Positions 32,886 through 41,765 of a stretch of DNA of 64,000 nt are shown here, one piece after another. The position numbers and the translations under genes are program-made. This stretch comes from Granulicella aggregans (lineage in GTDB: Bacteria > Acidobacteriota > Terriglobia > Terriglobales > Acidobacteriaceae), in assembly GCF_014203275.1 (NCBI RefSeq), contig NZ_JACHIP010000011.1, positions 17,626 through 81,625 on the forward strand, written 5' to 3'. Under the pieces are notes generated by a model. It was not told the DNA's origin, searched no databases, and saw nothing but the letters and a program-made list of their open reading frames with translations. How positions within the stretch are numbered: position 1 is the first letter of the stretch; every line of letters starts with the position of its first letter.

Positions 32886-33278
32886 ATGGGACGCCTCGTC
32901 CAGCGGTCGATATGCTGTCCTTGTGGGATCGAGAAGCTTCTGGCCCGTGGCCTTTGTGCGACCTGCTACACGTTGAAACGGCAAGACGAAGAATACTTCG
33001 GCGGCCATCGGGAAAAGGTCTTGGCGCGAGACGGCTACAGGTGTGCCGTTCCTCGGTGCACAACGCTCAAGCGTGGTAAGCGGTCACTCGCTGTTCATCA
33101 TCGGGAACCCGGAAACAATGATCCGAAGCGAATGATTACCTTATGTCTTGCGTGCCATGCGAAGGTCACGCGGACGCTATTCCTGGAAGAAAATTGGCCC
33201 GAGCTGCTTCGCGTTCTCTGGCGAGAACAACACCCGAAGGCGAAAGAGCAGAAGTTCCTGGATTTCCGGGTGGGATAG
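32886..33278 (+). CDS. HNH endonuclease family protein, island copy
   Basis: The 130-residue protein begins with a four-cysteine finger (CCPCGIEKLLARGLCATCYT), then RQDEEYFGG and the HNH core: VLARDGYRCAVPRC, HHREPGNNDPKRMITLCLAC and a final H. It is a relative of the chromosomal copy at 4448-4879, with the same finger-plus-HNH design. It lies three bases after the small gene at 32685, so all three are likely co-transcribed. HNH genes are common passengers and homing factors of mobile DNA. Only the nuclease family is certain. Confidence 0.8.
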   Translation: MGRLVQRSICCPCGIEKLLARGLCATCYTLKRQDEEYFGGHREKVLARDGYRCAVPRCTTLKRGKRSLAVHHREPGNNDPKRMITLCLACHAKVTRTLFLEENWPELLRVLWREQHPKAKEQKFLDFRVG

Positions 33279-33282
33279 GCCG

Positions 33283-33500
33283 AGATGGAGCGGGCGCTTC
33301 GACGACCGTCTCGCAGCGGCCGCAACTGAACTTCGGACGTACATGTCGAACGACCTTGAAGCTCTCCGGGACATACTCCAGGACCTCGGAGACATCTTCA
33401 CCGAACTCTCGTAAAGTACCGCCGCAGCCGGGACATCCGCTCGTCGCGGGAAGATGCGTCTCGACTTCACGCGGCAGATGCTCGGGAAGAGAACGGCATG
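33283..33500 (-). pseudogene. IS66 transposase fragment
   Basis: The minus strand reads SLPEHLPREVETHLPATSGC followed by PGCGGTLREFGEDVSEVLEY and a segment through SCGRCETVVEAPAPSRPI. This is the zinc-finger part of the IS66 transposase (PF13005-like), which normally sits between a helix domain and the DDE core. Neither neighbour is present. The fragment lies directly after the HNH gene. Confidence 0.75.
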
Positions 33501-33965
33501 ACGATCGACCGGAGAGAGGCTCAACGGATGCTTCTTCCTCAGTCAGCAAAGGAGAGGTTACTTCCGCTGCTACATGTGGAGTTCGCAAACCCTATCATGG
33601 TGGATGCTGCGGGTTCAGGCAAGCTGTTCGCGGGGACGGCTGTTACTACGCGCAGCTCCGCGATTACAGCAGTGCCCGGCAGTCAAACACTGCCGGACGG
33701 CACAGCGGTCTTCGTTCGCTTGTCGCAGCGCAACGAGCGGCAATTCCTGATCGAGGGCGACCACGCTGTGCTGGGCGGAGTCAACCTGCCGTTGCAGACG
33801 AATCAGGTGGTACGTGTGGCCATGCCAGCCCGCCCTGAGCCGGGCGTTAGGATTGGCCCTTATCAGCTGCCGCGCATGAACGCCGGTGCGGTTCTTCTGC
33901 CGGGCGGAACCATAAATAACCTGCAAGTGCGAAGTAATGTAGCAATGGATGCTGGGCCGAGATAG
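33498..33965 (+). CDS. Hypothetical protein, possibly a fragment
   Basis: An open frame of 155 codons. The second half (from about codon 30) has codon use like a real gene and a beta-rich character (LPDGTAVFVRLSQRNERQF, LPLQTNQVVRVAMPARPEP). The first codons overlap the IS66 fragment and are not convincing, so the true start may be lost. I do not recognise the family. It could be the end of a larger envelope or transfer protein interrupted by the IS66 piece; that is inference. Confidence 0.4.
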   Translation: MTIDRREAQRMLLPQSAKERLLPLLHVEFANPIMVDAAGSGKLFAGTAVTTRSSAITAVPGSQTLPDGTAVFVRLSQRNERQFLIEGDHAVLGGVNLPLQTNQVVRVAMPARPEPGVRIGPYQLPRMNAGAVLLPGGTINNLQVRSNVAMDAGPR

Positions 33966-33976
33966 ACCGCGAATGA

Positions 33977-34177
33977 TCTCTTATCTGCTTTAAGAACCAC
34001 ATCTGCGTCTTCCCACACCCGCCCGTATCCGACGAAGTCACCGCGGTTGGCGGCGGCAGAGTCTTCCTGTATGGTTGCGGTACGCGTTCGGGCACGTATT
34101 CCCGGCTGCCCACGTTCGACTGGTTGTTCGAGCTTTGCCCTCGCGCCTTACGCAAACAGCACTTCTCCCGGCTCTAA
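33977..34177 (+). pseudogene. Possible gene tail without a start
   Basis: After a stop at 33974-33976 a frame stays open for 66 codons and ends in TAA. It reads VGGGRVFLYGCGTRSGTYSR and then LPTFDWLFELCPRALR. No ATG lies upstream. It may be the C-terminal piece of a broken gene; the family is unknown. Confidence 0.3.
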
Positions 34178-34232
34178 TGAGCCGCCATATATCAACTATC
34201 CGTAAGGAACGTTATATCTAAACGCCGAATTG

Positions 34233-34574
34233 CTAATTCTTGACCTTGGATCGAGCGGCTCGCATTGCCTTCTTGGCCTCGACCTCGAGCCTGTGCTGCT
34301 CGAGTTTTTCTGCGACCTTACCCGACGGTGTTTCGAGCACTGGTACGACGCGCTCCGTGCAGAAATTAATTACATCGGTATAGGTAAGGTTCCACTTTTG
34401 CGCAGCCTTCTTCATTCTTAGATAAGCCGGAAGCGGCATTTTTACAGTGACGCACTGCAGTGGACTCTTCTGCTGGGGTTCATCCATGTCCTCGAGCACG
34501 GCTTCCATAAATTGTTCGCTAAGCCCGTCAGGTAGCGCCGTCAGCTGGAAACTTCGATCCGTCGGGTAGCTCAT
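34233..34574 (-). CDS. Small hypothetical protein, possible DNA-binding
   Basis: The 113-residue product has an acidic front (FMEAVLEDMDEPQQKSP), a central strand-helix pair (CVTVKMPLPAYLRMKKAAQK) resembling a ribbon-helix-helix fold, and a basic coiled-coil end (EVEAKKAMRAARSKVKN). AAGGAG lies six bases before the ATG at 34574, a clear start; a longer frame reaches 34634. It faces away from the IS3 element. Function unknown. Confidence 0.6.
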   Translation of the reverse strand: MSYPTDRSFQLTALPDGLSEQFMEAVLEDMDEPQQKSPLQCVTVKMPLPAYLRMKKAAQKWNLTYTDVINFCTERVVPVLETPSGKVAEKLEQHRLEVEAKKAMRAARSKVKN

Positions 34575-34891
34575 TAGCTTCTCCTTTTGTTCGCTATTAG
34601 GAAGGAGATTAACATTCTTTCGCTGCGGACTCAAGCGCTCATATGGACATCACCGACGAAGACTTTCTGCGGTCACCAGGCCGCGCCTGACCTGGAATTT
34701 CGTATGTACACACGCAATTCCAGGTCAGAAGTTGTTGATTGACGCGGCTTTTACATACGTCTGGTCCCGACCGTTACGTAAAGCGCTTGATTGTAAGCGC
34801 AATCATGTCGTAGGTCTGCAAAGCAAAATTTCGTTGCCACATCAGGAGTCTAGGGTCGGAGACGGCGATTGATTTGGTGATCGGCCTCGGT
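34575..34891. other. Non-coding stretch with an inverted repeat and an IS scar
   Basis: A perfect 12-base inverted repeat (tgacctggaatt at 34688-34699, aattccaggtca at 34716-34727) surrounds a 16-base spacer. An ISNCY end remnant lies at 34793-34842. A 15-codon frame at 34643 (MDITDEDFLRSPGRA) is the only coding hint. The left end of the IS3 element starts at about 34892. Confidence 0.5.
34793..34842. repeat. Solo ISNCY-type end remnant
   Basis: The sequence gtaagcgcaa, tcgtag, tctgcaaagc matches the reverse complement of the right end of the intact element (23840-23875), with a five-base gap difference. No other part of the element is near. Probably a scar. Confidence 0.5.
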
Positions 34892-36106
34892 ATTTCTGTA
34901 CCAGTTGAAATGTTAGTCTTCGAGCAAAACCTGACCTGAAAGGGTGGAGGATTTTGGATGAGGAAGAAGCGTCTTTCTATTGAGCAGATGATTGGAGTGT
35001 TGAAGCAGGCGGAGGTGGGTGTACCTGTTGCGGAGTTGATCCGGAAGGCTGGGATCAGTGAGCAGACCTTCTATCGATGGAAGTCGAAATACGCTGGGTT
35101 AGAGGTGGACCAGGTTCGGCAGATGGCACAGCTTCAGGAGGAGAACCTGCGGCTGAAGAAGCTGGTAGCGGAGTTGAGTCTGGACAAGACGATGTTGCAG
35201 GATGTGCTCTCAAAAAAATGGTGAAGCCTTCGCGGCGTGGACCGATGGTCGATCGGTTGATGAGCAGCTATGGGGCGAGCGAACGGCATGCCTGCCGTGT
35301 TCTCTGTGTGACGCGCGGAACGTATCGCTACCGGAGTTGCCTCGATCCACGAACGGAACTGCGGATGCGTATCCGTGAGATCGCTCACGCACGAGTGCGC
35401 TACGGATACCGCAAGATCCGCGTTCTGTTGAATCGCGAAGGCTGGGATGTAGGCAAGTATCTGGTGTACCGGTTGTGCAAGGAAGAAGGGCTGATGCTGA
35501 AGCGTATGAAGCCGGCTGGCAAGCGCAAGGTCCCTCGTCTGCGCGAAGAGAAGGTTAAGCCAACCGCGCCGGATGAGGCATGGAGTATGGACTTCGTGGC
35601 GGACCTACTACAGGACGGCACCCGCTTCCGTTCCCTGACCATCGTCGATGTCTATACGCGGGAAGCGGTGGCGATCGAGGTGGGCCAAAGCTTGAAGGGA
35701 GACGATGTGGTGCGCATCCTGAACAAGCTTAAACTCGAGCGTGGTGTGCCTAAGGTGTTGTTCTGTGACAACGGCAGCGAGTTCACCAGTCATGCCATGG
35801 ATCTATGGGCTTATCAGAACGGAGCAAAGATCGACTTCTCAAGGCCCGGCAAGCCGACTGACAACGCGTTCGTAGAAAGCTTCAACGGGACCTTCCGGGC
35901 GGAGTGCCTCAACACCCACTGGTTCATGAATCTCAAGGAGGCAAAGCACCTGATCGAAGCCTGGAGACGCGAATATAATGACAGTCGTCCTCACGCATCT
36001 CTCGCGGACAGGACGCCAAGCGAGTTCGCCAGCCAGTACGCGGCTAGCCGCGTACTGGCTGGAACCTAAACCGGTTGAAGACTAACTCTGACCTTGGTAT
36101 AGAAAT
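34892..36106 (+). mobile_element. IS3-family insertion sequence (IS407-like)
   Basis: Terminal inverted repeats start atttctgtaccag (34892) on the left and, in reverse complement, atttctataccaagg on the right (ending 36106); a second matching block (gttagtcttc) lies further in on both sides. The length of about 1.2 kb, two overlapping frames and an A-run at the overlap are typical of IS3. Flanking bases show no clear target duplication. Confidence 0.75.
34958..36069 (+). CDS. IS3-family transposase OrfAB (by -1 frameshift)
   Basis: OrfA (34958-35224, 88 residues) is a helix-turn-helix protein with a leucine zipper (LSIEQMIGVLKQAEVGVPVA, then LQEENLRLKKLVAELSLDKT). OrfB continues in the -1 frame from A7 at 35212-35218 (reads A AAA AAA in OrfA), giving a fused product. 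It has the HTH_21 part (IREIAHARVRYGYRKIRVLL), then the DDE core: WSMDFVADLL, LFCDNGSEFTS and NAFVESFNGTFRAECLN. All catalytic residues are present, so it may be active. The programmed shift is the usual IS3 mechanism and is inferred from the slippery run. GGTGGAGG precedes the OrfA ATG. Confidence 0.88.
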
Positions 36107-36110
36107 GCTG

Positions 36111-36255
36111 GGCCCTTCAGCCCTGCAAGAAGCTGCCCTACACTAACACCCCCTCGGTACAAAAGATCGGGCAGACCAACAGTCCAAGCAAGCGATCCTC
36201 CGACGCTGACACGTTTAACGTCGATATCTTTGAGCTCCACGACAGAAAGAGTCAT
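36111..36255 (-). pseudogene. Relic of an isocitrate lyase/PEP mutase-family C-terminus
   Basis: The minus strand reads ELKDIDVKRVSVGGSLAWTV from an ATG-like point at 36255. The L-x-x-x-x-V-x-R-V-S-x-G-G motif is typical of the end of PEP mutase/isocitrate lyase family barrels. The rest of the gene is missing, and the IS3 end lies next to it, so the element or a linked deletion probably removed it. Confidence 0.45.
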
Positions 36256-36263
36256 CCTTCAAA

Positions 36264-38498
36264 CTAGTCCAGCCGTTCCAGTGTGAAGGCAGCTGCCTGG
36301 AAGTCGCCACGAAGTTGGAGATCCACCCCGCGATTCATCCAATAGCTGCCGCTGGCAGTTAGGGGAGTGTCAGCGGCGAGCTTGCCAGCGAAGGGCTTGA
36401 TTGCGTACATTGCGTCGGATTCGAGGCCGCGAAGGTGGATGCGCGGATAAGGATAGAGTTCGGTGCTGGAGTGAAGGAAGGCGAAGGTGACAGCCTGTTT
36501 GCCATCGCGCGAGACTGACTCCGTGACGGATTCTTCACTTTGGTGCTCTGGAGAGACGAGGCGATAGAGAGCGCCTCGCTGGATGGTCTCGCGAATCGAC
36601 TTATATTGCGCAACCAGGGCGCGAGCCGTATCGAAGTCGGTGGGTGTCCAGTGGTTCAGGTTTGCGCCGATGCCCAGCGAACCTTGCATGGATGAAAGGA
36701 AGCGGTACTCAAGCGAAAGGGTGCGCTGGTTGACCCAGGTGGGCGAGTCGGTGACCCAGGCCATCATCGTGCCGGGCGTATAGGCGTAGGTGAAGCCATT
36801 CTGAATGCTGAGACGATCGAAGGCGTCGGTATTGTCCGAAGGCCACACTTCGTCGGTGAATTGCATGACGCCTAGATCGACACGGCTGCCGCCACCGGAG
36901 CAGGATTCGATCTCGACGGATGGGTGTTTGGCGCGAAGCTCGGCAAGGATGCCATAGAAGTTGCGCGTGAAATCGACATAGACCTTCTTTTGGTCTTCGG
37001 GCGGAACCGCGGGCCATCCGGGCTCAGACCAGTTGCGGTTATAGTCCCATTTCAAAAATGCTATGTCGTTCTCGCTAAGAAGCTTGTCGAGGACGCCGTA
37101 AACGTAGGCGCGAACATCGGGACGGGCTAGATTGAGCATCAACTGATTCCGGCCCTCGCTGCGGGGGCGACCGGTGAAGTTCAAGACCCAGTCTGGATGA
37201 GCGCGGTAAAGATCGCTGTCGGGGTTGACCATCTCCGGTTCGACCCAGAGACCGAACTCCATGTTAAGGGAGTGCACTTTGTCGATCAGCGGCTTGAGGC
37301 CATGGGGAAACTTCTGCTTGTTGACATACCAGTCGCCGAGACCGGCATGGTCGGAGTTGCGCTGCCCGAACCATCCATCGTCCATGACGAAGCGTTCCAC
37401 GCCCAGGCTCGCGGCTTTCTCTGCGAGTGCGATCTGACCGGGTTCATCGACCTTGAACTCGGTCGCTTCCCAGGAGTTGTAGAGAACCGGGCGAAGCTTG
37501 GGGAGCGCCGAACCGGATGGCCGGGGAAGCAGGGTGTTCACCTCGAGGCGGTGCATCTTGCGTGAAGCCTCACCTATGCCTGTGGAACTGAATCCGCCGT
37601 AGAAGTAAGGTGTCGTGAAGCGCTCGCCCTTCTGGAGACGATAAGCAAAGTCGAAGGCGTTAGGCCCTCCGTTGACGCGGACCTGCTGCAGGGTGTCCTG
37701 TTCGACCGTGATCTGCCACGAGCCGGACCAGCCGAGAGCGCCGAACCAGACGTCGCCTGAGGTTTCGTTCGCCTCGGCGTGGGAGATAGCGAACCATGGA
37801 TTGTTTTGCGAACCGGTGCTGCCGCGACGGCTTTCAAGCGTGGTCTTGCCGCCGTGAATCTCCTGCTCCTGCACGTTCCACTCCGCCGCCCATCGGCCTG
37901 TAAGATACCGAAGCTTGTAGTCGGTTCCGCGAGGAATGTTCCAGGTGCCGGCGGAGACTTGTTCGATGGTGAAGGGAGCTCCGGTGCGGTTCTCTATCTC
38001 GGCGGAGCGGCGGAGGATCCCGGTCTCTGCGTCCATGCGGTAGGCCAGGGTGACATAGACTTCGCGGGAGACATCCTTCAATGAAAGGAAGAGCTGGTCG
38101 CCTTCGATGCGCTCCGACTGGTACTTGAGCACAAGGTCGCGATTGCCGTCGGGGAAGGTGACTTTGAGATCGGGCTCGACGTAGAGGACGCCGCCCCAGC
38201 CGACGAACTCCTGCGGCGTCGAGCCTTCAGACGGGTCGAAGGCGGAAGTGCCAGGTGATGATTTTGCGCGGGCGAAGTGATCTTTTGCGGAGAGACGCTT
38301 TCCCCAGTAGAGGGTTTGGAGCTGGTGATTTTCGTTGACGCCGATCATGTAGGTCGTGTCTGCAGCGTCGACGCGGAAGGTGTTTGTCGCGGCGTCGAAG
38401 TGGAACGGGGCAGCGGTCTGAGCAGTTGCGGCCTGAACAGCGGCGAAGACGAGGAGAGCGGCAGCGGATAGGGGACGTGGCAGATATTTCACGGTCAT
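36264..38498 (-). CDS. GH36 alpha-galactosidase, secreted
   Basis: The 744-residue enzyme has a signal peptide (residues 1-26, cleavage near AATA-Q), a beta-sandwich N-terminal domain (to about residue 335), a TIM-barrel and a C-terminal beta domain. Family GH36 motifs are present: VERFVMDDGWFGQRNSDHAG near residue 370, FGLWVEPEMVNPDSDLY near 417, the nucleophile in FLKWDYNRNW (Asp485) and the acid/base in WPSDNTDAF (Asp555), with ESCSGGGSRVDLG between. It would remove terminal alpha-galactose from raffinose-type sugars or galactomannan. AAGGAACC precedes the ATG. It diverges from the LacI gene. Confidence 0.92.
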   Translation of the reverse strand: MTVKYLPRPLSAAALLVFAAVQAATAQTAAPFHFDAATNTFRVDAADTTYMIGVNENHQLQTLYWGKRLSAKDHFARAKSSPGTSAFDPSEGSTPQEFVGWGGVLYVEPDLKVTFPDGNRDLVLKYQSERIEGDQLFLSLKDVSREVYVTLAYRMDAETGILRRSAEIENRTGAPFTIEQVSAGTWNIPRGTDYKLRYLTGRWAAEWNVQEQEIHGGKTTLESRRGSTGSQNNPWFAISHAEANETSGDVWFGALGWSGSWQITVEQDTLQQVRVNGGPNAFDFAYRLQKGERFTTPYFYGGFSSTGIGEASRKMHRLEVNTLLPRPSGSALPKLRPVLYNSWEATEFKVDEPGQIALAEKAASLGVERFVMDDGWFGQRNSDHAGLGDWYVNKQKFPHGLKPLIDKVHSLNMEFGLWVEPEMVNPDSDLYRAHPDWVLNFTGRPRSEGRNQLMLNLARPDVRAYVYGVLDKLLSENDIAFLKWDYNRNWSEPGWPAVPPEDQKKVYVDFTRNFYGILAELRAKHPSVEIESCSGGGSRVDLGVMQFTDEVWPSDNTDAFDRLSIQNGFTYAYTPGTMMAWVTDSPTWVNQRTLSLEYRFLSSMQGSLGIGANLNHWTPTDFDTARALVAQYKSIRETIQRGALYRLVSPEHQSEESVTESVSRDGKQAVTFAFLHSSTELYPYPRIHLRGLESDAMYAIKPFAGKLAADTPLTASGSYWMNRGVDLQLRGDFQAAAFTLERLD

Positions 38499-38596
38499 GG
38501 GGTTCCTTCAGCGGGGTATGATGTGAGTCGATCTGGATGCGTCCACATGAGACAATCAAGCCTCAGAAACGCAAGATAAGACGGGGTATCGGCGGG

Positions 38597-39685
38597 ATGG
38601 ACCTGGGAGCCAAGTCGGCTGGCATCAAAGACATCGCGAAAGCGCTGAATGTATCGATCGGCACGGTGGACCGCGCGATTCACGATCGCACCGGCGTCAG
38701 TGAGCGCACCAAGAGCAAGGTACTGAAGATGGCCGAGCAGCTGGGGTATAAGCCCAACCTTGCCGCGCAGGCGCTGAAGCTGAACCGGCAGCTTTCGATC
38801 GCTGTGGTTTTGCCGAAGCATATCTCCCACTTCTTTGATCCTCTTCGCGCTGGTATTCGCGATGCAGCAGCGGACAACATGGGGATGCAGGTCTCGCTCG
38901 AGTTTTTCGAGTATCCGCGATTGGGCGTCGGCGATGTCAAGGCCTTCTCGGGAATGATGGAACGCCACTTCGATGGGGTGATCTTTCTGCCGGGAGACGC
39001 GCGCAAATTCGATTCCGTCATTCGCAAACTTTCGAAGGCGGGAACGGCAATGATGTGCGTAGGTAGTGACGCTCCGAACACGGACCGGGTGGGGTCGGTG
39101 TCGGCCCATGCTTCGATCTCCGGCGCGATTGCGGCGGAGTTGATCGCCCATAAGCTTCCGCAGAAGGCGAACGTGGTGGTGTTCAGCGGCGAGCTGTCGA
39201 CCCTGGACCACGCGGAGAAGCTGCGCGGGTTCGCAGCGACACTGGCTGTGCAGTCGCCGCATCTCACCTTGCTGCCCGCGCTCGAAAGTCACGAGCGGCC
39301 GAAGGAAGCTTACCGGCAGGCGATGTCCCTGATGGAGAAGGGCAATCATCCCCAAGGAGTATATGTAAGCACGGCGAACAGTCTGCCGGTGCTGCAGGCG
39401 CTGGAGGAGCTGGGGCTGCTGGGCAAGGTGCAAATTGTTACTACAGATTTGTTTCAGGACTTGGTGCCGCTGATTGAGTCGGGCAAGGTGCTGGCCACGC
39501 TCTACCAGCGGCCCTACACGCAGGGCAAGGTTGCATTCGAGAATCTGCTTGCCTATCTCTTGAAGGGAAGCAGACAGGAGATGGTGGTACGGCTTGCTCC
39601 GCACATCATTTTGCGCAGCAACCTCTCGCTGTTCTCCAGTCGTGCTACACGGCCGGATGAAGATCCCGACGAGGACCTGAGCTGA
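38597..39685 (+). CDS. LacI-family transcriptional regulator
   Basis: The 362-residue protein has the LacI DNA-binding head (GIKDIAKALNVSIGTVDRAI followed by the hinge LGYKPNLAAQALKLN) and a periplasmic-binding-protein-like sensor domain (SIAVVLPKHISHFFDPLRAG, GVIFLPGDARKFDSVI, VYVSTANSLPVLQALEELGL, QRPYTQGKVAFENLLAYLL). The ligand is probably a galactoside or a breakdown product, judged by the locus. A longer frame starts at 38537, but the ATG at 38597 is close to the HTH. It shares its upstream region with the GH36 gene and is the only plus-strand gene of the locus. Confidence 0.88.
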   Translation: MDLGAKSAGIKDIAKALNVSIGTVDRAIHDRTGVSERTKSKVLKMAEQLGYKPNLAAQALKLNRQLSIAVVLPKHISHFFDPLRAGIRDAAADNMGMQVSLEFFEYPRLGVGDVKAFSGMMERHFDGVIFLPGDARKFDSVIRKLSKAGTAMMCVGSDAPNTDRVGSVSAHASISGAIAAELIAHKLPQKANVVVFSGELSTLDHAEKLRGFAATLAVQSPHLTLLPALESHERPKEAYRQAMSLMEKGNHPQGVYVSTANSLPVLQALEELGLLGKVQIVTTDLFQDLVPLIESGKVLATLYQRPYTQGKVAFENLLAYLLKGSRQEMVVRLAPHIILRSNLSLFSSRATRPDEDPDEDLS

Positions 39686-39710
39686 GACTGCTGCGCGGGA
39701 GTGCATTTCG

Positions 39711-41714
39711 CTAGCGCCCGGTGCGGGCGACGAAGCGGATCGCCGAACCGCCTCCGGGTGCAAGTTTAAGAGTGAGCGTTTCGTTGGCGTGAACAGTCTG
39801 CTTGCGGATGGTCACGTGTTTTGGTTCCGTAGCCGCGTCGGGAGCGTCTTCGTAGATCTCCGCCGTGTACGCTCCTGAGCCAAGGAAGCTGAGTGGCACG
39901 GAGAGCGTCCGAGAGTTCCAGTCGGTGATGCTGCCGAGGTCCCACTCCGTGCCGTGACGACGAGCGATCGTGGCGAACTCACCAGGCCGACCGTTGAGGA
40001 CGCGGGTCTCATCCCAGTCAGTAGGAACATCCTTGATGAACTGGAAGGCTGGCTGATTGGCGTAGTTCTGTGGGCTGTCAGAGACCATCTGAAAGGGGGT
40101 CTGGAAGACGACGTAGAGCGCGAGTTGCTGGGCTCGGGTGCCCATGGCCATCGGATTCGTGTTCCGCGCAATGTAGCCGTCTTCGGTGGCGTTGTTGAAG
40201 GCTCCCGCAGTGTAGTCCATGGGGCCGGCGAGCAGACGGGTGAAGGGGAAGACCGAGCGATCGGTTGGGCTGTCTCGGCGGCCGACTTTATTGTTCTCCA
40301 TGCCCAGCACGGCCTCATAGCTCATAACGTTGGGGTAGGTGCGCTCAATGCCCCAGGGGGTGCGGGTTCCATGGAAATCCACCATGATGTGATGAGCTGC
40401 AGCCTCGCGGGCTGTGTCGTAATAGAACTGCACGCCGCGCTGATCGTCGCGATTGATGAAGTCGATCTTCACTCCAGCTACGCCCCATTTTTCGTAGAGC
40501 GGGAAGGCTTCCTTCATCTGATCCATCACGGATGTGGAGTAGAGCCAGATCCATACCTTCACGTTTTTGGTCGCGGCGTAGCGGCAGAGTTCGGGAACGT
40601 CGACTTTGCCATTCAGCTTGGTGATGTCGTGAGGAGCGGACCATCCGGCATCGAGCATCATGTAGGGAAGGCCTGAGGCGGCTGAGAAGTCGACGTAGCG
40701 CTTCATGTTTTCGGTGGTGAAGGCAGGCTTGCCGTTGGCATCGACGTCATCGACCCACCAGTTCCACGATGCCTTGCCTGCCTTGATCCATGAAGTATCG
40801 GGAACGCGATTAGGCGGATTGAGATTCGTGAGCAAGTTGGATTCGACGAGGCGGCCGGGATCGTCGGCAACCGAGAGAACGCGCCACGCTGAGTGATAGG
40901 GAAGCGTGCCTGTGACGGCGACGGTTGCATCGTCGAAGCGCGGCGAAAGCTTCGTGGTGAAATAATGTCCAGCCCAGTTGCCGGATGGGTTGGTCACGTA
41001 CATGGAGCTGCTGCCTTCGATGTCCGCCTCCATGAGTGAGACCCAGGCAGTGCCGGGTTCGTGCATCAGCAACGGCATCCCGATGAGGAAGGTGCTGGAG
41101 ACGCCGCCCTGATTTGATAACGCGGAGGTGGGGAGCTTGATGTACTCGCTCTCGTAGCTGCTGCGATAGTTCGGCAGTGCGAGGAGCCAGTCCGTGGCGT
41201 CGCTGCTGAGTTTGAACTCGGTGTCTTCCTGCTTCAGCCTGAAGTCGGAGAATGCGTCTTGTCTGTCGATCACATAACGGAAGGCGATGCCCGAGTTATA
41301 GGCTCGCGCCTCGATGGAAATCGTCCGGTGGCTTCCAGAGGATTCGGCGACATGCAGGGTGAGGCTGTTGTAGGCCTCGTGGACCTTGCTGATCTTGGAG
41401 TTGGTAAGCGTGTAGTCGTCGACGCCGCTGCCGGGCGTCGTGCCGACAATGCGAACGGCGGAACCGAGAGCGGGTTCGTCGTTCAATTCGAGAGCGAGGC
41501 CTGAGGCGTCGAGGAATGGTTTGCCCTTGAAGGTTGCGGAGTAGACGAGCCTGCCGCTTGCTACGTCAGCGGTCTTTTCAGGAGGCTGGACCGCAAACGA
41601 CATCTCCAGGGCGTGGTCGGGAGAGGTGACGGTGAGAGGGGTTGATTGTGCGGCCAGCGTTAGAGGTGAGAGAGCAGCTGTGTAGATGGCGAGGCGGGCA
41701 AGGCAGATAGGCAT
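39711..41714 (-). CDS. GH97 glycoside hydrolase (probable retaining alpha-galactosidase)
   Basis: The 667-residue protein has a signal peptide (MPICLARLAIYTAALSPLTL) and GH97 architecture: an N-terminal beta-sandwich (to about residue 270), a barrel (SWNWWVDDVDANGKPAFTTE, MMLDAGWSAPHDI) and a C-terminal beta domain. In GVAGVKIDFINRDDQ the Asp sits where retaining GH97 enzymes (BtGH97b type) have their nucleophile; the inverting alpha-glucosidase SusB lacks it. VMSYEAVLGMENNK carries a conserved Glu. So it likely acts on alpha-galactosides. The ATG at 41714 follows GAAGG and starts a clean signal peptide; the frame reaches 41759. It lies 80 bases after the transporter gene in the same operon. 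Confidence 0.88.
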   Translation of the reverse strand: MPICLARLAIYTAALSPLTLAAQSTPLTVTSPDHALEMSFAVQPPEKTADVASGRLVYSATFKGKPFLDASGLALELNDEPALGSAVRIVGTTPGSGVDDYTLTNSKISKVHEAYNSLTLHVAESSGSHRTISIEARAYNSGIAFRYVIDRQDAFSDFRLKQEDTEFKLSSDATDWLLALPNYRSSYESEYIKLPTSALSNQGGVSSTFLIGMPLLMHEPGTAWVSLMEADIEGSSSMYVTNPSGNWAGHYFTTKLSPRFDDATVAVTGTLPYHSAWRVLSVADDPGRLVESNLLTNLNPPNRVPDTSWIKAGKASWNWWVDDVDANGKPAFTTENMKRYVDFSAASGLPYMMLDAGWSAPHDITKLNGKVDVPELCRYAATKNVKVWIWLYSTSVMDQMKEAFPLYEKWGVAGVKIDFINRDDQRGVQFYYDTAREAAAHHIMVDFHGTRTPWGIERTYPNVMSYEAVLGMENNKVGRRDSPTDRSVFPFTRLLAGPMDYTAGAFNNATEDGYIARNTNPMAMGTRAQQLALYVVFQTPFQMVSDSPQNYANQPAFQFIKDVPTDWDETRVLNGRPGEFATIARRHGTEWDLGSITDWNSRTLSVPLSFLGSGAYTAEIYEDAPDAATEPKHVTIRKQTVHANETLTLKLAPGGGSAIRFVARTGR

Positions 41715-41765
41715 AAGCGACCTTCGTATAAGTCTGAGAAGCATAGTTTTTCTCTGCAAGAGGTG

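Noticed and set aside
38495..39763. A 422-codon minus-strand frame opposite the LacI gene
   Set aside because: The LacI product is intact on the other strand; the antisense frame reads as low-complexity Arg/His-rich protein.
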